Origin: Hyphomicrobiaceae bacterium
GTDB taxonomy: Bacteria > Pseudomonadota > Alphaproteobacteria > Rhizobiales > Hyphomicrobiaceae
Length of the DNA: 64,000 nucleotides
Assembly (NCBI GenBank): GCA_022844225.1
Contig: JALHMC010000007.1
Location: forward strand, 1 to 64,000
Direction of reading: 5' to 3'
A model generated the notes under the pieces. The model was not told the origin of the DNA, made no database searches, and was given only the letters and a program-made list of their open reading frames with translations. Both the position numbers and the translations under genes were made by a program. Positions 37,621-45,788 of this stretch are shown here, one piece after another. How positions within the stretch are numbered: position 1 is the stretch's first letter; each line of letters begins with the position of its first letter.

Positions 37621-38371
37621 TCGACCGACCTGTTCGCCACTCGTACGCGCCCTCGAAGAGAGGGCGTTCAATGCCTGGCCGGCCCACCAGACCCTGGTCA
37701 TGGATGGCTGGCTCCTGCGATTTGCCGACGGCTACACCAAGCGTGCGAACTCGATCAATGCTTGGCAACCAAGTGCCCCGCTCGAGGCGATACTCGACCA
37801 TGCGGCACCGCTTTATGCTGCGCGCGGACTGCCGATCGTGGTGCGCCTTTCGCCACTCGCCTCGGGCGCGGACGACGCGGCTTTGGCGAGACGGGGCTTT
37901 GCTAGGCTCGACGAGACGATCGTGATGACGGCTCGTCTATCACGGCCGTTTCACGATTTTTCTCCGAACGTTTTCGTCGATCCCGCACCGTCTCCAGCCT
38001 GGCTCGAAGGCTTTGCCCGGGCCAATGGCGTGCCCGACGCCCGGCGCGCCGTCCACGACCGCATAGTCAGCACTATCCCATCGCCAGTCGCGTTCGCCCG
38101 ACTCGAGTTGGACGCAACTCCCGTCGCGTGGGGCATCGCCGCCTGCGAACGCGGCATCGCCGGCCTCTTCGACATTGTCACGGCCCCCGAGGCTAGACGG
38201 AAGGGTGCCGGTCGGTGCCTCGTCGAAGGCCTGTTGAACTGGGCCGCGGCACGCGGTGCGGCGTCTGCATACCTTCAGGTCGCCGTAAACAACAGCGCAG
38301 CGATAGCCCTCTATCGTGCGCTCGGCTTCGATGAGGCTTATCGCTACCACTATCGAATCGCCGGGGCCTGA
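37613..38371 (+). CDS. GNAT family N-acetyltransferase
   Basis: 252 residues. The acetyl-CoA-binding motif A of GNAT enzymes lies near 180-195 (V-T-A-P-E-A-R-R-K-G-A-G-R), followed by V-N-N-S-A-A-I-A-L-Y-R-A-L-G-F. The first ~120 residues form a second, degenerate GNAT-like half with D-G-W-L-L-R-F-A-D-G-Y-T-K-R-A-N-S, a pattern common in this tandem-type subfamily. It starts inside the end of the Lrp gene, so they are likely co-translated. Substrate unknown. Confidence 0.87.
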   Translation: MDNRPTCSPLVRALEERAFNAWPAHQTLVMDGWLLRFADGYTKRANSINAWQPSAPLEAILDHAAPLYAARGLPIVVRLSPLASGADDAALARRGFARLDETIVMTARLSRPFHDFSPNVFVDPAPSPAWLEGFARANGVPDARRAVHDRIVSTIPSPVAFARLELDATPVAWGIAACERGIAGLFDIVTAPEARRKGAGRCLVEGLLNWAAARGAASAYLQVAVNNSAAIALYRALGFDEAYRYHYRIAGA

Positions 38372-38407
38372 TTCCAACCCGATCTGGAACATTTGAGAAC
38401 ATATCGT

Positions 38408-38436
38408 TTGCTTAATGAGAACATTACATGTACATT
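38408..38436 (+). promoter_or_regulatory. recA promoter (-35/-10)
   Basis: TTGCTT (38408-38413) and TACATT (38431-38436) are separated by exactly 17 bases, a good sigma-70 type pair, about 50 bases before the recA start. The candidate LexA site lies over the spacer and the -10 box. Confidence 0.55.
38419..38433 (+). promoter_or_regulatory. Candidate LexA (SOS) operator of recA
   Basis: GAAC-N7-GTAC matches the alphaproteobacterial SOS box GAAC-N7-GAAC (GTTC-N7-GTTC on the other strand) with one mismatch. Its position over the -10 region is where LexA would block RNA polymerase. Two more GAAC half-sites, spaced by six bases, lie just upstream (38387-38400). Confidence 0.55.
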
Positions 38437-38486
38437 AAGGGTTAATTGCAGACACACCGACACCGTGGAATAAGAGGAGACCTGCT

Positions 38487-39632
38487 ATGGCTGCACCCGA
38501 GCTCCGGCTCGTCGAGGGAGAGACGATGGACAAGTCGAAGGCACTCGACGCTGCGTTGGCGCATATCGAGAAGCAGTTCGGCAAGGGCTCCATCATGAAG
38601 CTCGGCCAGAACGACAAATCGATCGACGTTGAAGCGATCTCGACCGGGTCGCTCGGCCTCGACATTGCGCTCGGCATTGGCGGACTTCCCAAGGGCCGTG
38701 TCGTCGAGATCTACGGCCCAGAGTCGTCCGGCAAGACGACGCTGACGCTCCAGGTCATCGCCGAGGCCCAGAAGAGGGGTGGTATTTGCGCCTTCATCGA
38801 TGCCGAGCACGCGCTCGATCCCGTCTATGCGCGAAAACTCGGCGTGAAGGTCGACGAGTTGCTCATCTCACAACCTGACACGGGCGAGCAGGCGCTGGAG
38901 ATCGCAGACACTCTCGTCCGCTCCGGTGCCGTCGACGTGCTCGTCGTCGACTCGGTTGCCGCACTCACGCCGAAGGCCGAACTCGAAGGCGAGATGGGCG
39001 ACAGTTTGCCCGGCTTGCAGGCTCGCCTCATGAGCCAGGCCTTGCGAAAGCTCACCGCGTCCATTTCCAAGTCAGGCTGCATGGTCGTCTTCATCAATCA
39101 GATCCGGATGAAGATCGGCGTCATGTTCGGCAATCCTGAGACGACGACAGGGGGCAATGCCCTGAAGTTCTACGCTTCCGTCCGTCTCGATATTCGCCGC
39201 ATCGGCCAGATCAAGAACGGCGAAGACGTGGTCGGCAACCAGACGCGCGTCAAAGTGGTCAAGAACAAGGTGGCGCCGCCTTTCAAACAAGTCGAGTTCG
39301 ATATCATGTACGGCGAGGGCATCTCGAAAGTCGGCGAGTTGATCGACCTCGGGGTGAAAGCAGGTATCGTCGACAAATCGGGGGCGTGGTTCGCCTACAA
39401 AGGCGACCGGATCGGCCAGGGCCGCGAGAACACCAAGTCGTTCCTCAAGGCCAATCCGAATGTCGCGGACGACATTGAGCGAGCCATCCGAGCAAATGCC
39501 GGCATCGTTACAGAAAAGCTGTTGGCTCATCCGGAAGGTGACGAGGCAAGCGCAGCTGAAGAAGGTCCGGATGCAGACGGTGTACTGCCCGATGCGGAGG
39601 AGGCTCCGACCAGAGGTCGCGCGCGTCGCTAG
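38487..39632 (+). CDS. recA: DNA recombinase RecA
   Basis: 381 residues. Walker A G-P-E-S-S-G-K-T at 77-84, [11 protein letters not shown], the L1 region near [12 protein letters not shown] and L2 [15 protein letters not shown] are intact. RecA drives homologous recombination and LexA self-cleavage. The ATG at 38487, after AGAGGAGA, gives the normal alphaproteobacterial N terminus; a second start at 38526 has its own GGGAGAG and might also be used. The acidic, variable C terminus is usual. Confidence 0.97.
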   Translation: MAAPELRLVEGETMDKSKALDAALAHIEKQFGKGSIMKLGQNDKSIDVEAISTGSLGLDIALGIGGLPKGRVVEIYGPESSGKTTLTLQVIAEAQKRGGICAFIDAEHALDPVYARKLGVKVDELLISQPDTGEQALEIADTLVRSGAVDVLVVDSVAALTPKAELEGEMGDSLPGLQARLMSQALRKLTASISKSGCMVVFINQIRMKIGVMFGNPETTTGGNALKFYASVRLDIRRIGQIKNGEDVVGNQTRVKVVKNKVAPPFKQVEFDIMYGEGISKVGELIDLGVKAGIVDKSGAWFAYKGDRIGQGRENTKSFLKANPNVADDIERAIRANAGIVTEKLLAHPEGDEASAAEEGPDADGVLPDAEEAPTRGRARR

Positions 39633-39719
39633 TGGACGCGTTCGACGGCGCGGTTTTGCGCGAGGCTCGCATCTGATGTTTGCCGGTTGCATCTCCGATT
39701 GAGCCTTGGGAGCCCAAAC

Positions 39720-40490
39720 ATGAGCGTTCCCGATCGAGGGGCCGGTCACGATGCAGCTCTGCGGGACGTCACAGCGTCCCGTCCCGTCAATCCAGAAGGG
39801 GCGCTCGTCCTTTTCTCAGGGGGGCAGGACTCGACGGCGTGTCTTGCCTGGGCGCTCGAGCGGTTCGACACCGTGGAGACGATTGGTTTCGATTACGGCC
39901 AGCGCCATCGCATCGAACTCAGCCAGAGGCCGGTCATCCGGGACGGCCTCGGTCGGTTGAAGAAATCCTGGCAGGCTCGCCTCGGGCCAGACCACGTGCT
40001 GGCCCTGCCGTCACTCGCGGCCATCAGCGAGACGAGCCTCACTCGTGACATGGCCATGGAGGCGACCGCCAGCGGTTTGCCGAACACCTTTGTCCCCGGC
40101 CGCAACATCCTCTTTCTCACCTACGCCGCGGCGCTCGGCTGGCGTCGCGGTCTCCAGGTGCTTGTCGGCGGGATGTGCGAGACAGATTTTTCCGGGTATC
40201 CGGACTGCCGCAATGACACGATCCAGGTTTTGGCGCGAGCCTTGAGCCTTGGCCTCGACCGTCCGGTCGCGATCGAGACACCGTTGATGTGGCTCACCAA
40301 AGCCGAGACTTGGGCGCTGGCTGAAACGCTCGGGGGCCAACCGCTGGTCGATCTGATCGTCGCCGAGACCGTGACCTGCTATCAGGGAGACAGGACCAAA
40401 GCGCACGCCTGGGGTACTGGCTGTGGTCAGTGCCCGGCCTGTGAACTCCGCCGGAAAGGATGGGAGGAATGGCACTCCGCGAAGATCTGA
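39720..40490 (+). CDS. queC: 7-cyano-7-deazaguanine synthase
   Basis: 256 residues. The PP-loop S-G-G-Q-D-S-T (33-39) binds ATP and the C-terminal Cys cluster (T-C-Y-Q-G, then G-C-G-Q-C-P-A-C) holds zinc, as in QueC. It converts 7-carboxy-7-deazaguanine to preQ0 for queuosine. An N-terminal extension of ~25 residues precedes the usual start. queD, queE and queF are not in the window. The next small gene overlaps its 3' end. Confidence 0.93.
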   Translation: MSVPDRGAGHDAALRDVTASRPVNPEGALVLFSGGQDSTACLAWALERFDTVETIGFDYGQRHRIELSQRPVIRDGLGRLKKSWQARLGPDHVLALPSLAAISETSLTRDMAMEATASGLPNTFVPGRNILFLTYAAALGWRRGLQVLVGGMCETDFSGYPDCRNDTIQVLARALSLGLDRPVAIETPLMWLTKAETWALAETLGGQPLVDLIVAETVTCYQGDRTKAHAWGTGCGQCPACELRRKGWEEWHSAKI

Positions 40491-40717
40491 TCGCCGGTGT
40501 CGATGCGGCTCTAGCCGGGCGTTGGGACGAGGCCCACGCCCTGGCCCAGAAGCACGAGGGCGACGCTACGGGATGCTGGCTTCACGCCTGCCTTCACAAG
40601 ATGGAGCCGGACGAAGCGAACAGCCGATACTGGTATCGCCGCTCCGGTCATTCCTATGAGGAATATCCCGACGCGAAGGCCGAACTCGCTGCCATTCGCG
40701 CCGCGCTCACATACTGA
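40469..40717 (+). CDS. Small conserved-looking hypothetical protein overlapping queC
   Basis: 82 residues, not assigned to a named family. It is helical and Ala-rich with [13 protein letters not shown], a C-W-L-H-A-C-L-H-K pair and Y-W-Y-R-R-S-G-H near 56-63, which resembles short TPR-like proteins. It overlaps queC by 22 bases; an AAGGA eight bases before ATG 40469 supports this start (an ATG at 40460 is an alternative). The tight overlap implies co-expression with queC, not necessarily a role in queuosine. Confidence 0.75.
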   Translation: MALREDLIAGVDAALAGRWDEAHALAQKHEGDATGCWLHACLHKMEPDEANSRYWYRRSGHSYEEYPDAKAELAAIRAALTY

Positions 40718-40763
40718 CGACACGCTTGGCCAATGCGCCCTACGCTGCGCGGGTAGTGCCGGA

Positions 40764-40804
40764 CGCAACGCCTGCCCGGGCTAGTCCCCGAGGCAGGCAT
40801 TGCG
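40764..40804. terminator. Strong hairpin between convergent genes
   Basis: A long interrupted stem: CGCAA/TTGCG, one mismatch, then GCCTGCC/GGCAGGC, with further GC pairing in the loop. It lies between the rightward 82-residue gene and the leftward PhyH gene and is a likely bidirectional terminator, though without a strong T run. Confidence 0.5.
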
Positions 40805-40833
40805 CCGTCAGCTCCGAATTGATCCCGCGGCTC

Positions 40834-41634
40834 TCACTCGGCCGCCTCCCTGTAGCGGCGCGCGTACTGCAGTAGCGCATCGTCGGGGCATGGCTCGATT
40901 GGCCGGAAATCCTGGTGCGCGATCCATTCCTTGCGGGTGGGCTTCCTGATGTAGTTCGAGACTGCATTCAGCGTCAGGTAGACGATCTTGCGAGGCAGCG
41001 GCGTGATGTTCCCGGCCGAGCCATGCACCAGATTGCCGTGGAACAGCAGCATGCCGCCGGCCTTCCCAGTCGGAACCACGAGCCCGCCATCATCATACAG
41101 ACGCTGGACCGTCGCCTCGTCGAGGGTCCACAAAGGATAGCTGGTCGTTGACTTGTCGTGCTCGGCGGCGAGTACACCCTGCTTGTGGCTTCTTGGAATC
41201 AGCATGAGGGCGCCGTTGTAGGGGAACACCTCGTCGAGGAAGATCGAGATGTTCATGGCGCGCGGTTCAGGCATGCCGTCGTCGCGGGCCCACACACCGT
41301 AATCCTGATGCCACTGCCAAACGTCACCGCTGAACTTGGCCTTCGCGTTGATCTTGTACTGATGCATATAGACCTTCTCGCCGAACAGTTGCTCGATCGG
41401 CTCGATCATGCGCGGGTGGCGGCCGAGAATGCCGAAGGCCTCGTTGTAAAGGTGGGCCGCGAAGGCCGTGCGCGGAGCGCCTGATTTCTCGCGCCAGATC
41501 TCCTCGCGGCTCTGCTTGTAAATCTCCTCCGCCTCCGTGTTGAGAACGGCGATCTCCTCCGGTGTGAACAGCTCGGGAAGAAACAGCCAGCCTTCCTCGT
41601 TGAACTGATTGACCTGTGCTTCGGAGAGTTTCAT
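40834..41634 (-). CDS. Phytanoyl-CoA dioxygenase (PhyH) family protein
   Basis: 266 residues, Fe(II)/2-oxoglutarate dioxygenase fold. The metal ligands are His109 and Asp111 (W-H-Q-D-Y-G) and a distal His, probably His204 in N-L-V-H-G-S-A-G-N. Non-heme dioxygenases of this family hydroxylate acyl-CoAs, ectoine or small acids. It follows a GntR gene on the same strand (43-base gap), divergent from an altronate dehydratase-type gene, so a small hydroxy- or sugar-acid-related substrate is possible. Confidence 0.9.
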   Translation of the reverse strand: MKLSEAQVNQFNEEGWLFLPELFTPEEIAVLNTEAEEIYKQSREEIWREKSGAPRTAFAAHLYNEAFGILGRHPRMIEPIEQLFGEKVYMHQYKINAKAKFSGDVWQWHQDYGVWARDDGMPEPRAMNISIFLDEVFPYNGALMLIPRSHKQGVLAAEHDKSTTSYPLWTLDEATVQRLYDDGGLVVPTGKAGGMLLFHGNLVHGSAGNITPLPRKIVYLTLNAVSNYIRKPTRKEWIAHQDFRPIEPCPDDALLQYARRYREAAE

Positions 41635-41677
41635 CGGATGTTTCCTCCTGTTTCAACGTCTTCTCGTCGATCGGGCC

Positions 41678-42379
41678 TCAGGCTTCCGACGCCATCAGCC
41701 TTTTGTCTCGCCGGACCATGTCGTCGGCAGCGCCTGCGGCATGAGCGCGGGATAGCTGGCCAGCCTCGTTGACCCTGCCGGCCATGATGGCCGCGTGGAT
41801 CGCGCCATGTTCCTGCCATACCCGGCGCGCCACGCCGTCGCCGCCCAACACCTGCCGCATCGAACGCCGGAAGTGCGGCCATTGCTCTGCCACAGTCTCG
41901 ACGATGGCCGCGTTCCCAGAGAGCCGATGCAAGGCGGCATGGAAAGCCACGTCGGCCTCGACCAGATGACCGAGGTTGGTGCGCCCCGTCGCCTCGGATT
42001 CGCGCGAGCCGGTGAGCAGTGCGGCGTGCAGGGCGTCCAGATCTGCCTTTGGGACCGTGCCCGCGCCGCATCTCACCGCCGCGAGCTCGGCTGCGAGACC
42101 GTCGAGCGCGGCGCGCACCTGATAAAGATCGCGGATACGTGCGGCGTCGATCGGCGCGACCGCGATGCCGCGCTTGCCTGCGTCGACGAGCAGGCCGCGC
42201 CGCCGCAACACCTGAATTGCATGGCTGACCGGCTGACGCGAAACGCCCAGCATCTCTGCCAGCTCTTCCTGTGTCACCCGGCGGCCAGGCGCGAGCGTGC
42301 CGTCGATGATGGCTCCGAGCAGGCGATCATGAACCTGATCAATCAGTGCCGGTTGAAACTCGAGTTGGCCAATGGCCAT
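41678..42379 (-). CDS. GntR family transcriptional regulator (FCD domain)
   Basis: 233 residues. Winged helix-turn-helix (G-T-L-A-P-G-R-R-V-T-Q-E-E-L-A-E-M-L-G-V-S-R) followed by an all-helical FCD ligand domain with D-V-A-F-H-A-A-L-H-R-L-S-G-N (metal-binding Asp/His). FadR-subfamily regulators respond to organic acids. Positioned divergent to the dehydratase gene at 42683 and upstream of PhyH. The ATG at 42379 gives the regular family start; longer readings do not. Confidence 0.9.
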   Translation of the reverse strand: MAIGQLEFQPALIDQVHDRLLGAIIDGTLAPGRRVTQEELAEMLGVSRQPVSHAIQVLRRRGLLVDAGKRGIAVAPIDAARIRDLYQVRAALDGLAAELAAVRCGAGTVPKADLDALHAALLTGSRESEATGRTNLGHLVEADVAFHAALHRLSGNAAIVETVAEQWPHFRRSMRQVLGGDGVARRVWQEHGAIHAAIMAGRVNEAGQLSRAHAAGAADDMVRRDKRLMASEA

Positions 42380-42416
42380 GGGGCATCTCGCTCCAATTTC
42401 GCGAGGCATACATAGC

Positions 42417-42432
42417 ATTCGGAATTCCGAAT
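42417..42432. promoter_or_regulatory. Perfect palindrome, candidate GntR operator
   Basis: ATTCGGAATTCCGAAT is a perfect 16-bp palindrome about 40 bases before the gntR start, in the 303-base divergent gap. GntR-family dimers bind short palindromes in such places. Partial copies (GAATTCGC, ATTTCGAAG) follow immediately. No -35/-10 pair is evident in the rest of this gap. Confidence 0.55.
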
Positions 42433-42682
42433 TCGCAAATGGCATTTCGAAGTTCGTCTGCCGAGATCGGCGCCCTCCGCAGCAGCAGCCTGCTGCGTGC
42501 GTTCATGCTCGATTGCAGCAAGCCCGAGCGCCCCAGCCGCTGCCACCTTGCTGCGCCTCGCCCTCCGTCCGGCTAGCCGCCCAACTCTCCTGTCGTCAGC
42601 TTCCCGAAAGTGTAGCAAAGTCCGCGAAAGCGATTGGCATCCGCGACCGCCGATCACAGAAGCGCGATTCGGAGTGGACGAC

Positions 42683-44227
42683 ATGAGCAACGCGACAGAG
42701 CGGATGGCCGGATCAGAGCCCCGCACCCTCTCTCTCAACGCCCAGGACAACATCATCGTCGCCGTCGATGCCGTGCCTCAAACCGTGGCGGCGCGCGGCG
42801 TGAAAGCTGCCGTTCGCATTCCGCGCGGACACAAAATGGCATCAGTGCCGATCGCCAAAGGCCAGCCGGTGCTGAAGTTCGGCCAGATCATCGGCTTTGC
42901 CTCCGAGGATATCCAGCCCGGCTCTCACGTTCACACCCACAACTGCACGTTCGCCGCCTTCGAGCGCGACTATGCCTTCTGCCAGGACGCCCGCAACGAG
43001 CAGATCCTGCCTGTCGAGCAGCAAGCGACGTTCCAGGGCTTCCGCCGTGCCAACGGAAAAGTCGGCACGCGCAACTACATCGGCGTCGTCACGTCGGTGA
43101 ACTGCTCGGCCACCGTCGCCCGCTTCATCGCCGAAGCCGTCAATAAATCCGGCCTGCTGGCTGACCACCCGACGATCGATGGCGTGATCCCGCTCGTCCA
43201 CTCCACCGGTTGCGGCATCGACAGTGACGGCGAGACGTTCGAGGTCCTCAAGCGCACCACCTGGGGCTACGCCTCAAACCCGAACATGGCCGGCGTTCTT
43301 GTCGTCGGGCTCGGCTGCGAGGGCTTCCAGATCGCGCGCATGAAGGACGCCTACGGCATCGTCGAGAGCGACACCTTCCGCACGATGACGATCCAGGACA
43401 CCGGCGGCACGAAAAAGACCATCGCTGCCGGCGTCGAGGCCGTGCGCCACATGCTGCCGATCGCCGGCAAGGCACACCGCGAGACGCTGCCCGCTTCCGA
43501 GCTGATGCTGGCGCTGCAATGCGGCGGCTCCGATGGCTATTCGGGCATCACGGCCAACGTGGCCCTCGGTGTCGCAGCCGACATCCTCGTCCGTAACGGC
43601 GGTACCGCCGTACTCTCCGAGACTCCCGAGATTTATGGCGCCGAGCATCTGCTCACGCGCCGCGCCCGCACGCGCGACGTCGGCGAAAAGCTCGTCGAGA
43701 TCATCAAGTGGTGGGAGGACTATACGGCCCGCGCGCGCATGAGCATGGACAACAACCCGTCGCCAGGGAACAAGGCCGGCGGCCTGACCACCATTCTCGA
43801 GAAGTCGCTCGGCGCGGCGGCGAAGGGCGGCTCGACGACGCTCAACGCCGTCTACCGTTACGCGGAGCCCATCACCGAGAAGGGCTTCGTCTACATGGAC
43901 ACACCCGGCTACGATCCGGTTGCCGCAACGGGGCAGGTGGCCGGCGGGTGCAATGTACTCGCTTTCACGACAGGTCGCGGCTCGGCTTACGGTTGCAAGC
44001 CGACACCCTCGTTCAAGCTCGCGACCAACACCGACATCTACAATCGCATGCTTGACGACATGGACATCAACTGCGGCGACATCGTCGACGGCGTGCCGAT
44101 CGAGCAGAAGGGCCAGGAAATCTTCGACTACATGCTACGTATGGCCTCGGGCGAGAAATCCAAATCCGAGCAACTCGGCTACGGAGATGCCGAGTATGTG
44201 CCATGGGTGATCGGCGCGACGATGTAG
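42683..44227 (+). CDS. Altronate/galactarate dehydratase family (UxaA-like)
   Basis: 514 residues, a single-chain fusion: N-terminal SAF-type domain (about 25-100, with H-V-H-T-H-N) and C-terminal UxaA catalytic domain. Typical motifs are G-T-R-N-Y-I-G-V, H-S-T-G-C-G, G-L-G-C-E, Q-C-G-G-S-D-G-Y-S-G, and S-E-T-P-E-I-Y-G-A-E. These iron-dependent enzymes dehydrate sugar acids such as D-altronate or galactarate. The ATG at 42683 follows GGAGTGGA. Downstream are an SRPBCC gene and an EamA exporter. The exact sugar acid is not certain. Confidence 0.9.
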   Translation: MSNATERMAGSEPRTLSLNAQDNIIVAVDAVPQTVAARGVKAAVRIPRGHKMASVPIAKGQPVLKFGQIIGFASEDIQPGSHVHTHNCTFAAFERDYAFCQDARNEQILPVEQQATFQGFRRANGKVGTRNYIGVVTSVNCSATVARFIAEAVNKSGLLADHPTIDGVIPLVHSTGCGIDSDGETFEVLKRTTWGYASNPNMAGVLVVGLGCEGFQIARMKDAYGIVESDTFRTMTIQDTGGTKKTIAAGVEAVRHMLPIAGKAHRETLPASELMLALQCGGSDGYSGITANVALGVAADILVRNGGTAVLSETPEIYGAEHLLTRRARTRDVGEKLVEIIKWWEDYTARARMSMDNNPSPGNKAGGLTTILEKSLGAAAKGGSTTLNAVYRYAEPITEKGFVYMDTPGYDPVAATGQVAGGCNVLAFTTGRGSAYGCKPTPSFKLATNTDIYNRMLDDMDINCGDIVDGVPIEQKGQEIFDYMLRMASGEKSKSEQLGYGDAEYVPWVIGATM

Positions 44228-44260
44228 TGTCTACGACACGGCCCAAAAACGACTTGGAGA

Positions 44261-44803
44261 ATGATGCGCTTGTTACACATCGGCCGAGATATCGTCATCG
44301 CGCTGGCCGATATGCTGGGTGGCCGGAACAGGCGACGCTACGAGCATTGGATCGACATCCGCGCGCCGCGCGAGATCGTGTGGCGCATGCTGAAGTCCAG
44401 GGATCTGGTCTTCGAGGGCACCCTGCCGTTGAGGATCGTCGGGCGTGCCGTTCCGGGACGCCCTGATGTCGAGTGTGTCGAGATACAAGCCGGAAAAACA
44501 CAGCTCGAGATGCTCACCCGTATCGTCGACGAGCGCCCGGGCACTGCCATCCTCTACGAGCTTCTCCCTGAAGGCACCGATCCTGTACTGATAGAGGGTG
44601 ACGACGATTTCATCGGCTTCGTGCTCACGGATACCGCAAAAGGCACTCGCCTTAATCTCACGCGAGAGACGAGCCCGCGCCATTGGATCTCCCGGATGAC
44701 TATCCCGATGGGGCTTCGCAGCGGCGCGCGCCGCTACAAGCGTAAGGCCGAGGCCATCCTCCGCGAGACCATGGACCAGGCGCCGGAGCCCGGTCACGGA
44801 TGA
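44261..44803 (+). CDS. SRPBCC (START-like) family protein
   Basis: 180 residues. After a ~27-residue N-terminal helix the sequence Y-E-H-W-I-D-I-R-A-P-R-E-I-V-W-R-M-L-K-S begins the helix-grip fold, ending in the long C-terminal helix (R-R-Y-K-R-K-A-E-A-I-L-R-E-T-M). Such proteins bind hydrophobic ligands. TTGGAG lies before the ATG. The stop overlaps the EamA gene start by four bases. Function unknown. Confidence 0.75.
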   Translation: MMRLLHIGRDIVIALADMLGGRNRRRYEHWIDIRAPREIVWRMLKSRDLVFEGTLPLRIVGRAVPGRPDVECVEIQAGKTQLEMLTRIVDERPGTAILYELLPEGTDPVLIEGDDDFIGFVLTDTAKGTRLNLTRETSPRHWISRMTIPMGLRSGARRYKRKAEAILRETMDQAPEPGHG

Positions 44804-45675
44804 CCAGCTTTCCCTACCTGGCTCCGCTCTACGCGCTCTGCTCCGCGTTTCTGTTTGCGCTCTCAAACCACTTCACCAACATCGGCCTCGAAGGCACCGA
44901 CGCCCGCTCCGGCACGCTGGTCTCGATCGCGGCCTCGGCGGCGATCTACTGGATTTTTGCGCCATTCTTCGTCGAGAGTTGGTATTGGCTGACGTGGGCG
45001 TGCCTGCTGTTTGCCGCCGTCGGTATCATTCGCCCGTCGCTCTCCTCGGTGCTCGCAACCTCCTCGATCAAGGTGATGGGGCCGACGCTGACCAGCGCGC
45101 TCACGGCCGCAACGCCGTTGTTCGGCGCGTTCATCGCCATCACGTTTCTCGGTGAGCATCTCACGGTACCGATCGCCATCGGCACGCTTGCCGTCATCGC
45201 TGGCGCCGTGGTCGGAGCGTGGAGCCCGCAAGGTGTCAAGCGCAGCTGGCCACTCTGGGCGATTTCCCTCCCCCTCGGAGCGTCGCTCATTCGTGCGGTC
45301 GGTCATGCCGTCACCAAGACAGGCCTTGTCGAGGTGCCCAGCGCCTCCTTCGCCGTCATGGTTTCGAATACGGTTTCGCTCGCCGTGGCGCTCGTCGCGT
45401 TCAAGGTCCAGGCGCGTCCCTTCGGCGGCACCCGGACGAGTTTGCTGTGGTTCCTGGCATCCGGCATCGCCAACGCGCTGTCGCTGCAGTTCCTCAACAG
45501 TGCGCTCCAGATCGGCGATCTCGTCTCGGTGATCCCGATCGTCTCGGCGACGCCCGTCTTCACGATGGTGATGGGCTACCTCTGGTTCGGCCGCGAGATC
45601 ATCACGACGCGCACGCTCGTCACGATCGCCCTGATCGTACCTGGCGTCATTCTCGTGGCGGTCGCTGGGCGGTGA
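44800..45675 (+). CDS. EamA (DMT) family transporter
   Basis: 291 residues with around ten transmembrane helices in two repeats. The late segment S-V-I-P-I-V-S-A-T-P-V-F-T-M-V-M-G is typical of the second EamA repeat. The ATG overlaps the SRPBCC stop (ATGA). Substrate unknown; a sugar-acid or related metabolite is possible from the operon context. Confidence 0.87.
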   Translation: MTSFPYLAPLYALCSAFLFALSNHFTNIGLEGTDARSGTLVSIAASAAIYWIFAPFFVESWYWLTWACLLFAAVGIIRPSLSSVLATSSIKVMGPTLTSALTAATPLFGAFIAITFLGEHLTVPIAIGTLAVIAGAVVGAWSPQGVKRSWPLWAISLPLGASLIRAVGHAVTKTGLVEVPSASFAVMVSNTVSLAVALVAFKVQARPFGGTRTSLLWFLASGIANALSLQFLNSALQIGDLVSVIPIVSATPVFTMVMGYLWFGREIITTRTLVTIALIVPGVILVAVAGR

Positions 45676-45680
45676 GCGCA

Positions 45681-45718
45681 GGCACCGTGTTTCGCCCCAA
45701 TCGGGTCGAAGCGGTGCC
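45681..45718 (+). terminator. Long stem-loop after the EamA operon
   Basis: GGCACCG/CGGTGCC pair as an outer stem, with TTCG/CGAA and CCC/GGG stems inside, five bases past the EamA stop. There is no U tract, so either a weak terminator or a 3'-end stabiliser. Confidence 0.45.
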
Positions 45719-45788
45719 ATATTGAGCCGTTAGCGATGGAGGTGCGCGGAGGTGGCACGGCGCTGCCTCGCGAGCGTCAGCCGGCCCC

